In this document: positions 46,070-56,538 of the stretch, piece by piece
Numbering within the stretch: the first letter of the stretch is position 1
Layout: the number at the start of each line of letters is the position of its first letter
Assembly (NCBI RefSeq): GCF_013214815.1
Contig: NZ_JABSPU010000004.1
Coordinates: 1-64,000 of the forward strand
Length of the DNA: 64,000 nt
Source of the DNA: Gilvibacter sp.
GTDB taxonomy: Bacteria; Bacteroidota; Bacteroidia; Flavobacteriales; Flavobacteriaceae
Direction of reading: 5' to 3'
Notes under the pieces: model-generated
Database searches by the model: none
The model's input: the letters and a program-made list of their open reading frames with translations, nothing else
Told to the model about the DNA's origin: nothing
Program-made: the position numbers and the translations under genes

Positions 46070-47362
46070 ATGAGCAAATCTAAAGAATTACTACTTACCG
46101 CCTTTGCACTTTTCGCCCTCTTTTTTGGAGCGGGAAATCTACTGCTTCCACCACTTTTGGGGTATAAGGCTGCAGATAATTGGCCTATTGTTGTGGCTGG
46201 ATTTGCCATTACCGCGGTTATCATTCCTATAATTGGCATATACGCCCATGCTAAGTTGCAGGGTACTATGTTTGATTTTGGAAAGAAGGTTTCTCCACTT
46301 TTCAGTTCCATATTTTGCATTGTGGTCTATGCAATTTCTATTGCAATACCTGCTCCACGGACAGCAGCTGCCACTCATGAAATCGCTGTTTATCCTTTGT
46401 TGGAAACGCCTTCTTGGTTAACCAGTACCATATACTTTGCTTTAGTGTTGGTCTTTGTATTGAACCGATCCAAGATCATGAGTATTATAGGAAAGTATTT
46501 GACTCCACTTATTGTCATCATGCTATTGGCGGTGATCGGGATTGGAATGTTTGGCAGTGAAGCAATCGTACATGAAGCCACAGACTTGTCGCCATTAACC
46601 ACAGGCGTGCTTGAAGGTTATCAGACCTTTGACGCTATTGGTGCAGCGGTTGTTGGTGCGGTGATCATTATCTCTTTGAACCTACGCGGGCATACAGATT
46701 ATCACTACAAAAAAGAACTTATCTGGAAGGCTGGTCTCATTGCCGGTCTTGGCCTCTTGATCATGTATGCGGGACTTATTGCCTCCGGAGCTTATTATGG
46801 GAACGATATCCTCGGCGCTGAAGGTATGAGCAGCACCATGCAACGCGCTACGCTCTTGCGCGGAATCATTCAAGGGACTTTAGGAACACAGGCTAATACT
46901 TTGCTCAGCGTGCTTTTGGCTTTGGCCTGTTTTACAACTGCAGTTGGAATCATCGCCGGTGCTGCTGATTACTTCAAAGGAGTCTTCAATAATTCCAATC
47001 AAGTTTATAAACTCACCGCTGTTATTGGTTGTGTCCTCGGCGTGGTTATTGGCCAATTGGATTTTCATTCCATTATAGTTGTGGCGATTCCAGTCTTGGC
47101 TTTTATCTATCCGTTGACTATTGTTTTGATTCTGCTCAATGCGCTTCCAGATCGGTGGGCCTCGGCTAAAGTTTTCAAGGCAGTTGCGATAGTCACCTTT
47201 TTGTTTAGCCTTCCCGATGTGATCTTTGGAATTTGGGGGTCTGATCTTTTGGGGAATTCACTTTCTTGGTTGCCCTTAACCGAGTTTAGTTTAGGTTGGG
47301 TTTTGCCTGCACTGCTAACCTTTATTTTGGCCAACTTTTTATTCAAGACAGAGGCGAATTGA
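46070..47362 (+). CDS. brnQ: Branched-chain amino acid transport system II carrier protein (BrnQ/LIVCS)
   Basis: LLTAFALFALFFGAGNLLLPPLLGYKAADNW; IAIPAPRTAAATHEIAV; multiple TM segments. Confidence 0.94.
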   Translation: MSKSKELLLTAFALFALFFGAGNLLLPPLLGYKAADNWPIVVAGFAITAVIIPIIGIYAHAKLQGTMFDFGKKVSPLFSSIFCIVVYAISIAIPAPRTAAATHEIAVYPLLETPSWLTSTIYFALVLVFVLNRSKIMSIIGKYLTPLIVIMLLAVIGIGMFGSEAIVHEATDLSPLTTGVLEGYQTFDAIGAAVVGAVIIISLNLRGHTDYHYKKELIWKAGLIAGLGLLIMYAGLIASGAYYGNDILGAEGMSSTMQRATLLRGIIQGTLGTQANTLLSVLLALACFTTAVGIIAGAADYFKGVFNNSNQVYKLTAVIGCVLGVVIGQLDFHSIIVVAIPVLAFIYPLTIVLILLNALPDRWASAKVFKAVAIVTFLFSLPDVIFGIWGSDLLGNSLSWLPLTEFSLGWVLPALLTFILANFLFKTEAN

Positions 47363-47525
47363 CGTCCATCTGCTTAAATCAATACTTTCTTAACATTTTT
47401 GTGATTTTTCGAAATCGTTGTAGTAGTTAATCCGCTTAAAATCAGTATTTAAATTGGGCTTCAAAAGCTGCGGATATCACATTTTTCCTCGCTCAAAATT
47501 TCAAATATTCACTTAAGGCGTGCCT

Positions 47526-47568
47526 AAAATTGGGAATCTGATAATTCTTCGGAATTACTCCCAATTTT
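47526..47568. terminator. Long hairpin with UUCG tetraloop between brnQ and the CBM48 protein (terminator or RNA element)
   Basis: AAAATTGGGA (47526-47535) pairs with TCCCAATTTT (47559-47568), enclosing AATTC-TTCG-GAATT (47543-47556). Confidence 0.6.
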
Positions 47569-47624
47569 CATTTGGAACATAGTTGTCCTTGGCTACATTT
47601 ACCTCGTTAGTAAAAACACTGATT

Positions 47625-47921
47625 ATGGCTATTACAAAGCAATTTTTAAAGACCAAGCCGGTATGTAAAGTAACCTTTACCGTACCTGCAGAAGAGGCCA
47701 ACGAAGTACAAGTAGTTGGTTCCTTCAACGAGTGGGATCAAAAAGCCACTCCGCTAAAGAAATTAAAGAACGGAACCTTTAAAGGAACTGTGAATCTAGA
47801 TAAAGGTGCCTCTTACGAGTTTCGTTATTGGATCGATGGCGTATACGCCAACGACGAACAAGCAGATGCATACCAGTGGAACGACTTTGCAGGTGCAGAC
47901 AACTGTGTCTTGAACCTCTAA
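47625..47921 (+). CDS. Stand-alone CBM48 / isoamylase early-set domain protein (start proposed at 47625)
   Basis: VCKVTFTVPAEEANEVQVVGSFNEWDQKATPLKKLKNGTFKGTVNLDKGASYEFRYWIDGVYANDEQADAYQWNDFAGADNCVLNL. Confidence 0.88.
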   Translation: MAITKQFLKTKPVCKVTFTVPAEEANEVQVVGSFNEWDQKATPLKKLKNGTFKGTVNLDKGASYEFRYWIDGVYANDEQADAYQWNDFAGADNCVLNL

Positions 47922-47945
47922 GGTCTGGTAGTATTTAGTTCAGAT

Positions 47946-47975
47946 GGCCCATCCGATTAGGATGGGCTTTTTTTG
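47946..47975 (+). terminator. Intrinsic terminator
   Basis: gcccatcc-gatta-ggatgggcttttttt. Confidence 0.85.
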
Positions 47976-48002
47976 TACCTTTTAGTTTTTAAACTCAAGG
48001 TC

Positions 48003-48464
48003 ATGAAAAAACTACTCTTTCTTTTTGCATTTTGCTTTTGCTCCATTACTTACGCTCAAGATTATAAGAAAGATCTGGATGCAGTGATTGCAGCGTCTGA
48101 AGGGTATATTGATATCTTTTATAAAGGCGATACGACTTTGGCTTATACCTACATAGATAAGAGCTTGCGTAAAGTTGGATGGCGATACAATCCTGATTCA
48201 AAAAATTATTCAGACAATCGTGAATTACCCTTTGACGCGGTCATTGACCTGGCTAAGCGTTTAAAGGAAAGGCCTATTCCGCAAGACGCCCAAGCAACAC
48301 GAGCGGTTGAGGTTTTAGAGGTAAATGACAAAATCGCCATTACTAAGGTTACCGCAGCCTGGGGGATAGATTATCTCAACCTTGTTAAGAAAGACGGGAA
48401 GTGGACGATCATCAATATCGTTTGGCAATCAGCGCCCCAGTGGACGTACAGGCCGGAGGATTAA
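48003..48464 (+). CDS. Secreted nuclear transport factor 2 / lumazine-binding-like protein
   Basis: Signal peptide; LDAVIAASEGYIDIFYKGDTTLAYTYIDKSLRKVGW...VNDKIAITKVTAAWGIDYLNLVKKDGKWTIINIVWQ. Confidence 0.7.
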   Translation: MKKLLFLFAFCFCSITYAQDYKKDLDAVIAASEGYIDIFYKGDTTLAYTYIDKSLRKVGWRYNPDSKNYSDNRELPFDAVIDLAKRLKERPIPQDAQATRAVEVLEVNDKIAITKVTAAWGIDYLNLVKKDGKWTIINIVWQSAPQWTYRPED

Positions 48465-48719
48465 CGGATTTAGCTACCGTATTTCGGACCATTAAGTTAA
48501 CCGAAATTCGCCCAGATTTATAAATCTGAGTTGCTGACCGTTTGAAAAACCTCAATCAATTGGTAATTTATTGTTGGGAGGGGTTTGGACCCCTAAGGAC
48601 AAAATCCACTTTTTATTTCAATTCCGATTATTGAAAGAAATAGAAAGTTGACCTCCAATCCACGGGCCTTAGTAAAATATGCCCAACTCCATGATAAAAC
48701 AGAGAAGCGCGACGAGAAA

Positions 48720-50012
48720 TTAAGAATTCATCAGCTCCTCAATCTCCTCCACCTCAATTGGAATATTGCCCATAAGATTTTGCGGAGCGCCGCTTTCTTG
48801 CACAACCACGTCGTCTTCCAAACGTACGCCAAAACCTTCTTCCGGAATGTAAATTCCTGGCTCCACGGTAAAGACCATATTCGCAGTCATAGGCTCCCAA
48901 AGGATTCCATAATCATGCGTGTCTAAGCCAATATGATGTGAGGTCCCGTGCATAAAGTACTTTTTATAGGCAGGCCAATTTGGATCTTCGTTTTGTACGT
49001 CGGCTTTGTCAATAAGGCCCAATCCTAAGAGCTCCGAAGTCATCAATTTACCAACCTCGACGTGATACTCCTTCCAGAGCGTTCCCGGTACAAGCATAGC
49101 CGTTGCCTCATCCTTAACTCTATTCACAGCATTGTAAACCGCTTTTTGACGGTCTGTAAAACACCCGTTTACCGGAATGGTTCGGGTCATATCACTGCTG
49201 TAGTTGGCGTATTCTGCGCCTACATCCATTAAGATCAGATCGCCGTCCTTACATTGCTGATTGTTCTCAATATAGTGCAACACATTGGCGTTATTTCCAC
49301 TGGCAATAATAGGGGTATATGCAAATCCTTTGGATCGGTTTCTGAGGAACTCGTGCATATATTCCGCCTCGATCTCATATTCCCAAACTCCAGGCTTTAC
49401 AAAATCCAATACGCGACGGAATCCTTTTTCGGTGATGCTACACGCTGTTTGCATCAAGTCCAATTCAATCTGATGTTTTACCGAACGAAGGCGTTGTAAA
49501 ATAGGGTTAGCCTTGGCCCAGCTGTGCGCAGGGAATTGCGCTTTGGTCTTGGCAATGAATCTGTCTTCGCGTGTCTGTGTTTCCACAGCCTGACGATAAT
49601 GCTCGTTGGTGTTGAAGTAGATCATTTCTGCCTGAGTCATCAGTTCAAAGAAGATCTTGTCAAAGTCTTGTAACCAATAAACGGTCTTCACGCCTGAGGT
49701 TTCAAAAGCTTTTTCTTTAGTCAGTTTTTCGCCTTCCCAAACAGCTATATGAGCATTCGTCTCACGTAAGAACAAGACCTCTCGGTGCTTTTCTTCAACC
49801 GCATCCGGAAACAACAACAAAATGCTTTCTTCCTGATCCACTCCACTTAAAAACAAAATATCTCTATGCTGATTGAAAGGCATGGTACTGTCCGCACTAA
49901 CTGGATAGATATCATTACTATTAAAGACCGCAATGCTTTTAGGCTTCATGGCCGCCATAAAGTTCTTACGGTTATAGATGTATAAGCTGTTGTCTATTGG
50001 ATGGTATTTCAT
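48720..50012 (-). CDS. Aminopeptidase P family protein (start proposed at 50012)
   Basis: N-terminal AMP_N (FNSNDIYPVSADSTMPFNQHRDILFLSGVDQ); MDVGAEYANYSSDMTRTIPVNGCFT; FMHGTSHHIGLDTHD; VFTVEPGIYIPEEGFGVRLEDDVVV. Confidence 0.96.
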   Translation of the reverse strand: MKYHPIDNSLYIYNRKNFMAAMKPKSIAVFNSNDIYPVSADSTMPFNQHRDILFLSGVDQEESILLLFPDAVEEKHREVLFLRETNAHIAVWEGEKLTKEKAFETSGVKTVYWLQDFDKIFFELMTQAEMIYFNTNEHYRQAVETQTREDRFIAKTKAQFPAHSWAKANPILQRLRSVKHQIELDLMQTACSITEKGFRRVLDFVKPGVWEYEIEAEYMHEFLRNRSKGFAYTPIIASGNNANVLHYIENNQQCKDGDLILMDVGAEYANYSSDMTRTIPVNGCFTDRQKAVYNAVNRVKDEATAMLVPGTLWKEYHVEVGKLMTSELLGLGLIDKADVQNEDPNWPAYKKYFMHGTSHHIGLDTHDYGILWEPMTANMVFTVEPGIYIPEEGFGVRLEDDVVVQESGAPQNLMGNIPIEVEEIEELMNS

Positions 50013-50151
50013 GATCTTCAAATTGAGCCTTAAAAGTAGCAAAAACTCACCGTTTAAAAGGCTTAGGTTTGATGTTAAACTTCATTAAAAATTTTTGTGC
50101 TGGGAGCCCTAAGTCGTACTTTAACCCAGTTAAACCAACCATTGTAAAAAA

Positions 50152-52995
50152 ATGCGACACTACCTTCTCGCGCTGGGAATGCTCAGTTTTAGTTTTCTAA
50201 ACGCGCAAACTCCAGCTACTTCTGCTGCTCAAGTAGAAGCCGGTATCCAAGCCAAAGCTCAACTTACAGAATCATCAATTGTCAAAAATTTACCCTTTAC
50301 CAACATTGGCCCAACGGTCATGAGTGGGCGTGTGGTGGACTTAGCCGTTAACCCAGATGATCCCACGGAATTTTATGTGGGCTATGCTAGTGGAGGCGTT
50401 TGGTACACCAACAACAACGGAATTTCATTTACACCAGTGCTTGACAGCAGCCCTACTCAGAATGTAGGAGATATTGCGGTAGACTGGAAAAACGGTACTC
50501 TTTGGGTAGGAACTGGAGAGGTGAATGCCTCACGCTCTTCTTATGCCGGTATTGGTTTACTCCGATCTGATGATATGGGAGAAACTTGGACTAATGTAGG
50601 TTTGAAAGATTCGCACCACATCAGTAGAATCTTGATCAATCCGAACAATCCAGATGAGGTTGTGGTTGGCGTAGCAGGTCACTTGTATTCTACAAACGCG
50701 GAGCGCGGTGTTTTCAAAACCATGAACGGTGGGAAAACATGGAACAAGGTGCTTTTTGTCAATGACCAGACGGGTATTATTGACGTAGCAGTTGATCCAA
50801 ACAACTTCAACAATATGTATGCTTCTTCTTGGGACAAGGACCGTAAGGCTTGGAATTTTAGAGGTAGCGGATCAGGAAGTGCGATTTACAAATCTACAGA
50901 TGCAGGGAATACCTGGACCAAAGTAAGTGTGCCCAACAGTGGTTTCCCAACCGGAGAAGGTGTGGGTAGAATCGGTTTGTCTGTGGTGGATGGAAACACG
51001 GTTTACGCCATTCACGATAACCAAGGGCGCAGACCAGATACTGGAGGTAGACGTCCACGTGCAGGTTTGACCAAAAATGACTTTAAGAGCATGCAAAAAA
51101 CGGCCTTCTTACAACTAGACGATAGCAAGCTCAACGGTTTCTTAAGAGAGAATCGCTTCCCGCAACAATATCAAGCGAGCAATGTAAAGCAAATGGTTCG
51201 TGCTGGAAGTTTAGAGCCTCAAGACCTCGCTTTGTATTTAGAAGATGCCAACAGTCTTTTATTTGACACGCCAGTAATTGGTGCTGAGGTGTATAAAAGT
51301 ACCAACGGCGGAAAGACTTGGAAGAAGACGCATGATGGGTATTTAGAGGACTTGTATTATTCCTACGGTTATTACTTCGGAATGATTCATGCAGATCCGA
51401 GCAATTCAGATAATATCTACATCTACGGCGTGCCGATCCTAAATTCTAAGGACGGTGGAAAGACTTTTAAATCTATCGTGGGAGACAATGTGCACTCAGA
51501 TCACCACGCACTTTGGATCAATCCAAATATGCCAGGACACTTGATCAACGGTAACGATGGAGGGGTGAACATCACTTACGACGACGGTAAAACTTGGATG
51601 AAGAACAACACGCCTTCTGTAGGTCAGTTCTATGCCATTCAAGTGGATAATGAAACACCCTACAATGTCTACGGAGGTCTGCAGGACAACGGAGTTTGGA
51701 AAGGATCCAGCAACAATACCGAATCCACGCGTTGGCATTCTAGCGGAGATTACGGCTATGAGATGATCATGGGCGGTGACGGGATGCAGATCCAGGTAGA
51801 CAATCGCAATACGGATATAGTTTACACTGGATTCCAGTTTGGTAACTATTTTAGACTCAACCTCGAGACGGGAGATCAAAAGCGTCTCTCTGTAAGACAT
51901 AAATTGGGCGAGCGTCCGTATCGATTCAACTGGCAAACGCCAATTTTACTTTCTCCGCACAATCAAGATATTTTGTATTTAGGTGGAAACAAACTGATGC
52001 GTTCCATGAATCAAGGCGACGATTTTGAGGCCATTTCTGGTGACTTGACCACTGGTGGAAAGAAAGGAAATGTCGCTTACGGAACCTTGACCACAATTAG
52101 CGAGTCTACCTTCCAATTTGGGATGATCTATACCGGCAGTGATGATGGGCTGATCCATTTGACGCGCGACGGTGGTGCTTCTTGGTCAAATATTTCTTCT
52201 GGTTTGCCGAACGATCTTTGGGTTTCTCGTGTAGAGGCGTCCAAGCATAAAAAGGCCCGCGTTTACGCTTCATTGAACGGATACCGTTGGGACGATTTTA
52301 CCGCTTATGTGTATATGAGTGATGATTTTGGGGCAACTTGGAAGAACATTAGCAGCAATTTACCTGCATCTGCGGTAAACGTGATCAAAGAAGACCCTAC
52401 AAACATGAACGTATTGTACGTAGGTACAGACAACGGAGCTTATGTTTCTATGGATCGCGGAGAAAGCTGGCATCCGTTTAGCGAGGGCTTGCCAAACGTA
52501 GCGGTACATGATCTGATCATTCATCCAGAGGCTTCCGAACTTATCCTGGGAACACACGGCCGTTCCATTTACAAGGCAGACATCTCAATGCTTCAAGCGA
52601 TGAATGCCGATGTGATGAATAGTGTTGTTGTAAAGGCGATGGAGCCAGTGAATCATTCCAGAAGATGGGGTGCTTCCTTTGGACAATGGTATGACGCCTT
52701 TGAGCCAAAGGTGTCATTAGAGTTCTACAGCCCGGCTTCTGGCAAGGCTACGGTAACTATTACCAACGCCAGTGGTGTCGAGGTTCAAAGCATGCAACTC
52801 GATGCCGACAAAGGCTTCAATGCGGTGGCTTATGATCTGGCAATGAGCAGCAAAGCGCAAAAGGCAATGAGCAAAGACAAATCCGCAGGAATCTATCCAG
52901 GACAAAACGGAAAATACTATCTACCAAAAGGCGATTACAAAGTGACTGTAGCTGTCGGGGGAAGCTCCGCCAGTTCAGGCTTAAGCATCAAATAG
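50152..52995 (+). CDS. Secreted WD40/YVTN/BNR-repeat (VPS10/sortilin-like) glycosyl-hydrolase-annotated protein
   Basis: Signal peptide; repeated YKSTNGGKTWKK / RSDDMGETWTNV / TRDGGASWSNIS / MDRGESWHPFSEGLP BNR motifs; GNDGGVNITYDDGKTW. Confidence 0.88.
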   Translation: MRHYLLALGMLSFSFLNAQTPATSAAQVEAGIQAKAQLTESSIVKNLPFTNIGPTVMSGRVVDLAVNPDDPTEFYVGYASGGVWYTNNNGISFTPVLDSSPTQNVGDIAVDWKNGTLWVGTGEVNASRSSYAGIGLLRSDDMGETWTNVGLKDSHHISRILINPNNPDEVVVGVAGHLYSTNAERGVFKTMNGGKTWNKVLFVNDQTGIIDVAVDPNNFNNMYASSWDKDRKAWNFRGSGSGSAIYKSTDAGNTWTKVSVPNSGFPTGEGVGRIGLSVVDGNTVYAIHDNQGRRPDTGGRRPRAGLTKNDFKSMQKTAFLQLDDSKLNGFLRENRFPQQYQASNVKQMVRAGSLEPQDLALYLEDANSLLFDTPVIGAEVYKSTNGGKTWKKTHDGYLEDLYYSYGYYFGMIHADPSNSDNIYIYGVPILNSKDGGKTFKSIVGDNVHSDHHALWINPNMPGHLINGNDGGVNITYDDGKTWMKNNTPSVGQFYAIQVDNETPYNVYGGLQDNGVWKGSSNNTESTRWHSSGDYGYEMIMGGDGMQIQVDNRNTDIVYTGFQFGNYFRLNLETGDQKRLSVRHKLGERPYRFNWQTPILLSPHNQDILYLGGNKLMRSMNQGDDFEAISGDLTTGGKKGNVAYGTLTTISESTFQFGMIYTGSDDGLIHLTRDGGASWSNISSGLPNDLWVSRVEASKHKKARVYASLNGYRWDDFTAYVYMSDDFGATWKNISSNLPASAVNVIKEDPTNMNVLYVGTDNGAYVSMDRGESWHPFSEGLPNVAVHDLIIHPEASELILGTHGRSIYKADISMLQAMNADVMNSVVVKAMEPVNHSRRWGASFGQWYDAFEPKVSLEFYSPASGKATVTITNASGVEVQSMQLDADKGFNAVAYDLAMSSKAQKAMSKDKSAGIYPGQNGKYYLPKGDYKVTVAVGGSSASSGLSIK

Positions 52996-53022
52996 ATAGC
53001 GTATTTATAATAAATCTAAATA

Positions 53023-53064
53023 ACAAGGGAATCAAACTTTAATTCTTGGGTTTGATTCCCTTGT
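53023..53064. terminator. 15-bp perfect hairpin upstream of sdhC
   Basis: ACAAGGGAATCAAAC - 12 nt - GTTTGATTCCCTTGT. Confidence 0.7.
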
Positions 53065-53068
53065 GTCG

Positions 53069-53076
53069 TAAATTTG
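53069..53076 (+). promoter_or_regulatory. Bacteroidota-type -7 element for sdhCAB
   Basis: TAAATTTG (TAnnTTTG) 26 nt upstream of the sdhC ATG (53103); TTG at 53046-53048 is a plausible -33. Confidence 0.5.
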
Positions 53077-53102
53077 TACCACTAAAAAGTAATCGCAATC
53101 CT

Positions 53103-53768
53103 ATGGGAATTTTATCCTCTTCAATTGCCCGTAAAGTCGCTATGGCGCTTTCGGGATTGTTTCTTGTAGTTTTCTTGACCCAACACTGTGTGATCAATTT
53201 GACCTCAGTACTCGATCCAGATACCTTTAACAGCTGGTCTCATTTTATGGGAACCAACGGTTTGGTGCAATTTGCTTTGCAGCCTGTTTTGATCTTTGGG
53301 GTGGTTTTTCACTTTGTGATGGGATTTGCTCTCGAGCTGAAAAACAGAAGTGCAAGAGCGCATAAATACGCCATGTATAAAGGCAGTGCCAATGCCTCAT
53401 GGGCGTCTAGAAATATGATCATTTCTGGAATTGTAGTTTTGGCTTTCTTAGGACTTCACTTTTACGATTTCTGGGTTCCAGAAATTGTACACAAGTATAT
53501 CGAAACACATCCGGAGGATCCAACACGTTATTACGCAGAAACAGTTCACAAGTTTGAAAGTCCAGTTCGTGTAGGGCTGTATGTGCTGGCTTTTGCTTTG
53601 TTAGCCGTACACCTTTGGCACGGATTTTCTTCCAGTTTCCAATCAGTTGGATTCAACAACAAATACTCCAAAGCGCTTAAAGGCTTTACCAAAGCTTTCG
53701 CTGTTGTGATCCCATTGTTGTTTGCTGTGATTGCGCTTTACCACCACTTTAATCAAATTCCACATTAA
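53103..53768 (+). CDS. sdhC: Succinate dehydrogenase cytochrome b subunit (start proposed at 53103)
   Basis: [35 protein letters not shown]...[27 protein letters not shown]; upstream of sdhA and sdhB. Confidence 0.94.
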   Translation: MGILSSSIARKVAMALSGLFLVVFLTQHCVINLTSVLDPDTFNSWSHFMGTNGLVQFALQPVLIFGVVFHFVMGFALELKNRSARAHKYAMYKGSANASWASRNMIISGIVVLAFLGLHFYDFWVPEIVHKYIETHPEDPTRYYAETVHKFESPVRVGLYVLAFALLAVHLWHGFSSSFQSVGFNNKYSKALKGFTKAFAVVIPLLFAVIALYHHFNQIPH

Positions 53769-53779
53769 TACTATCGCAT

Positions 53780-55783
53780 ATGTCAGTTCTAAATTCAAAT
53801 GCACCTGCAGGACCACTAGCCGATAAGTGGACGAAACATAAAAACGACATTGACCTGGTAAATCCAGCCAACAAGCGCAATATTGACGTAATTGTTGTGG
53901 GTACTGGTTTGGCCGGTGGATCTGCCGCCGCGACCTTGGCAGAGCTCGGTTACAATGTAAAGACCTTCTGCTATCAAGATTCACCAAGACGTGCGCACTC
54001 TATTGCTGCGCAAGGGGGAATCAATGCAGCAAAGAATTATCAAGGTGATGGGGATTCCACCTACCGCCTTTTTTACGATACCATCAAAGGAGGAGATTAC
54101 CGCTCTCGAGAAGCTAACGTTTACCGTTTGGCTGAGGTTTCCAGTAACATCATTGACCAATGTGTTGCCCAAGGAGTTCCTTTTGCTCGTGAATACGGAG
54201 GTCTTCTAGACAACCGCTCTTTTGGAGGGGTATTGGTATCGAGGACCTTTTACGCAAAAGGACAAACCGGACAGCAGTTGTTGCTTGGAGCCTATTCAGC
54301 GATGAACCGTCAAATTAATCGCGGAAAGATCAAGGCGTTTAACCGTCACGAGATGCTAGACCTAGTTATCGTTGGCGGAAAGGCGCGTGGTATCATTGCT
54401 AGAAACTTAGTAACTGGTGAATTAGAGCGTCACTCTGCGCACGCTGTTGTGATCGCCACAGGAGGATACGGAAACGTATTCTACTTATCCACCAACGCAA
54501 TGGGAAGTAACGTGACTGCTTCTTGGAAGATCCACAGACGCGGAGCTTATTTTGCAAATCCATGCTTTACGCAGATTCACCCAACCTGTATTCCAGTGTC
54601 TGGAGACCATCAGTCTAAATTGACTTTGATGTCTGAGTCTTTGAGAAACGATGGACGTATTTGGGTGCCTGCTAAAAAAGAAGACGCTGAGGCTATCCGC
54701 GCAGGAAAGCTCAAGCCAACAGAATTAAAAGAAGAAGATCGCGATTACTACCTAGAACGCAGATATCCTTCATTCGGTAACCTAGTACCTCGTGACGTTG
54801 CTTCGCGTGCAGCTAAGGAGCGTTGTGATGCTGGATTCGGAGTGAACAAAACAGGAGAGGCTGTTTATTTGGACTTTGCCGCCGCTATTGAGCGTTATGG
54901 AAAAGAGCAAGCAGCTATCCAAGGAAATCACAATCCGACCAAAGAAGAATGGCTGGCTCTTGGAGAAAAGGTGATTGAAACTAAATACGGAAACCTCTTC
55001 CAGATGTATGAAAAGATCGTGGATGAGAACCCATATAAAACCCCAATGATGATCTATCCTGCGGTACACTATACCATGGGTGGAATTTGGGTTGACTATA
55101 ACTTGCAAACCACAATTCCTGGTTGTTATGCCGCTGGAGAAGCTAACTTCTCAGATCACGGTGCCAACCGTTTAGGAGCTTCTGCTTTGATGCAAGGTTT
55201 GGCAGACGGTTACTTTGTGTTGCCGTATACTATTGGAGATTATCTGGCTGATGATATCCGTACAGGACCGATCAGTACAGAGACTCCTGAGTTTGAAGAA
55301 GCGGAGAACAACGTGAGAACAACCCTAGAGAAGTTGGTCAATAACAACGGAACCAAATCTGTGGATTATTTCCACAAACGTCTTGGGAAGATCATGTGGA
55401 ACGAGGTAGGAATGTCTCGAAACGCTGAAGGACTTAAAAAGGCCATGGCCGATATCAAAGCCCTACGCGAAGAGTTCTGGAAGGAAGTTCGTGTACCGGG
55501 AGAGATGGACAGTATGAATCCGGAGTTAGAAAAAGCCATGCGTGTTGCAGACTTTTTAGAGCTCGGAGAGTTGTTCGCAAAAGACGCTTTAGATCGTAAC
55601 GAATCTTGTGGAGGTCACTTTAGAGAGGAATATCAAACTGAAGAAGGTGAAGCACTCAGAGACGATGAAAATTATATGTACGTAGCAGCTTGGGAGTATA
55701 AAGGCGAACCTGCAGACGCAGTGCTGCACAAAGAGTCGCTTGACTACGATAATATAGAAGTAAAAACCAGAAGTTATAAATAA
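53780..55783 (+). CDS. sdhA: Succinate dehydrogenase/fumarate reductase flavoprotein subunit
   Basis: [114 protein letters not shown]. Confidence 0.98.
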   Translation: MSVLNSNAPAGPLADKWTKHKNDIDLVNPANKRNIDVIVVGTGLAGGSAAATLAELGYNVKTFCYQDSPRRAHSIAAQGGINAAKNYQGDGDSTYRLFYDTIKGGDYRSREANVYRLAEVSSNIIDQCVAQGVPFAREYGGLLDNRSFGGVLVSRTFYAKGQTGQQLLLGAYSAMNRQINRGKIKAFNRHEMLDLVIVGGKARGIIARNLVTGELERHSAHAVVIATGGYGNVFYLSTNAMGSNVTASWKIHRRGAYFANPCFTQIHPTCIPVSGDHQSKLTLMSESLRNDGRIWVPAKKEDAEAIRAGKLKPTELKEEDRDYYLERRYPSFGNLVPRDVASRAAKERCDAGFGVNKTGEAVYLDFAAAIERYGKEQAAIQGNHNPTKEEWLALGEKVIETKYGNLFQMYEKIVDENPYKTPMMIYPAVHYTMGGIWVDYNLQTTIPGCYAAGEANFSDHGANRLGASALMQGLADGYFVLPYTIGDYLADDIRTGPISTETPEFEEAENNVRTTLEKLVNNNGTKSVDYFHKRLGKIMWNEVGMSRNAEGLKKAMADIKALREEFWKEVRVPGEMDSMNPELEKAMRVADFLELGELFAKDALDRNESCGGHFREEYQTEEGEALRDDENYMYVAAWEYKGEPADAVLHKESLDYDNIEVKTRSYK

Positions 55784-55789
55784 ACCGTT

Positions 55790-56536
55790 ATGAACTTAAC
55801 ACTTAAAATCTGGAGACAAAAAGATGCCCAGTCCAAGGGTTCTATGCAAACCTATTCCATTTCTGGAGTTGAAGGCGATATGTCTTTCTTGGAAATGCTG
55901 GACGTACTCAATACAGAACTTATAGATAAAGGTGAAGAGCCAGTAGTATTTGATCACGACTGTCGTGAAGGTATCTGTGGATCTTGTTCACTGATGATCA
56001 ACGGGGAGCCACATGGGCCGGACCGATTGGTGACTACTTGCCAGTTGCACATGCGCAAATTCAACGACGGTGATACTATTGTTATTGAACCGTTCCGCGC
56101 AAAAGCATTCCCGGTGATCAAAGACCTTATGGTAGATCGCTCTGCTTTTGATCGCATTCAGCACGCTGGAGGATATATTTCTGTAAACACTTCAGGAAAC
56201 ACTATTGACGCTAACGCTATTCCAGTTGAGAAGGTCGATGCGGATGCTTCCTTTATGGCAGCTGCTTGTATTGGTTGCGGAGCATGTGTTGCGGCATGTA
56301 AGAACGCCAGTGCCATGCTATTTACTTCTGCCAAGGTGAGTCAGTTTGCTCTTCTGCCTCAAGGAAAAGTAGAGGCTACACGTCGTGTTTTGAACATGGT
56401 GGAGCAAATGGATAAAGAAGGTTTTGGTAACTGTACCAATACCGGAGCATGCGAGGTGGAATGTCCTAAAGGAATTTCTCTAGAGAACATTGCCCGTATG
56501 AATCGCGAATACCTTGCTGCCAGCGTTAAAGGATAA
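55790..56536 (+). CDS. sdhB: Succinate dehydrogenase/fumarate reductase iron-sulfur subunit
   Basis: [79 protein letters not shown]. Confidence 0.98.
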   Translation: MNLTLKIWRQKDAQSKGSMQTYSISGVEGDMSFLEMLDVLNTELIDKGEEPVVFDHDCREGICGSCSLMINGEPHGPDRLVTTCQLHMRKFNDGDTIVIEPFRAKAFPVIKDLMVDRSAFDRIQHAGGYISVNTSGNTIDANAIPVEKVDADASFMAAACIGCGACVAACKNASAMLFTSAKVSQFALLPQGKVEATRRVLNMVEQMDKEGFGNCTNTGACEVECPKGISLENIARMNREYLAASVKG

Positions 56537-56538
56537 AT

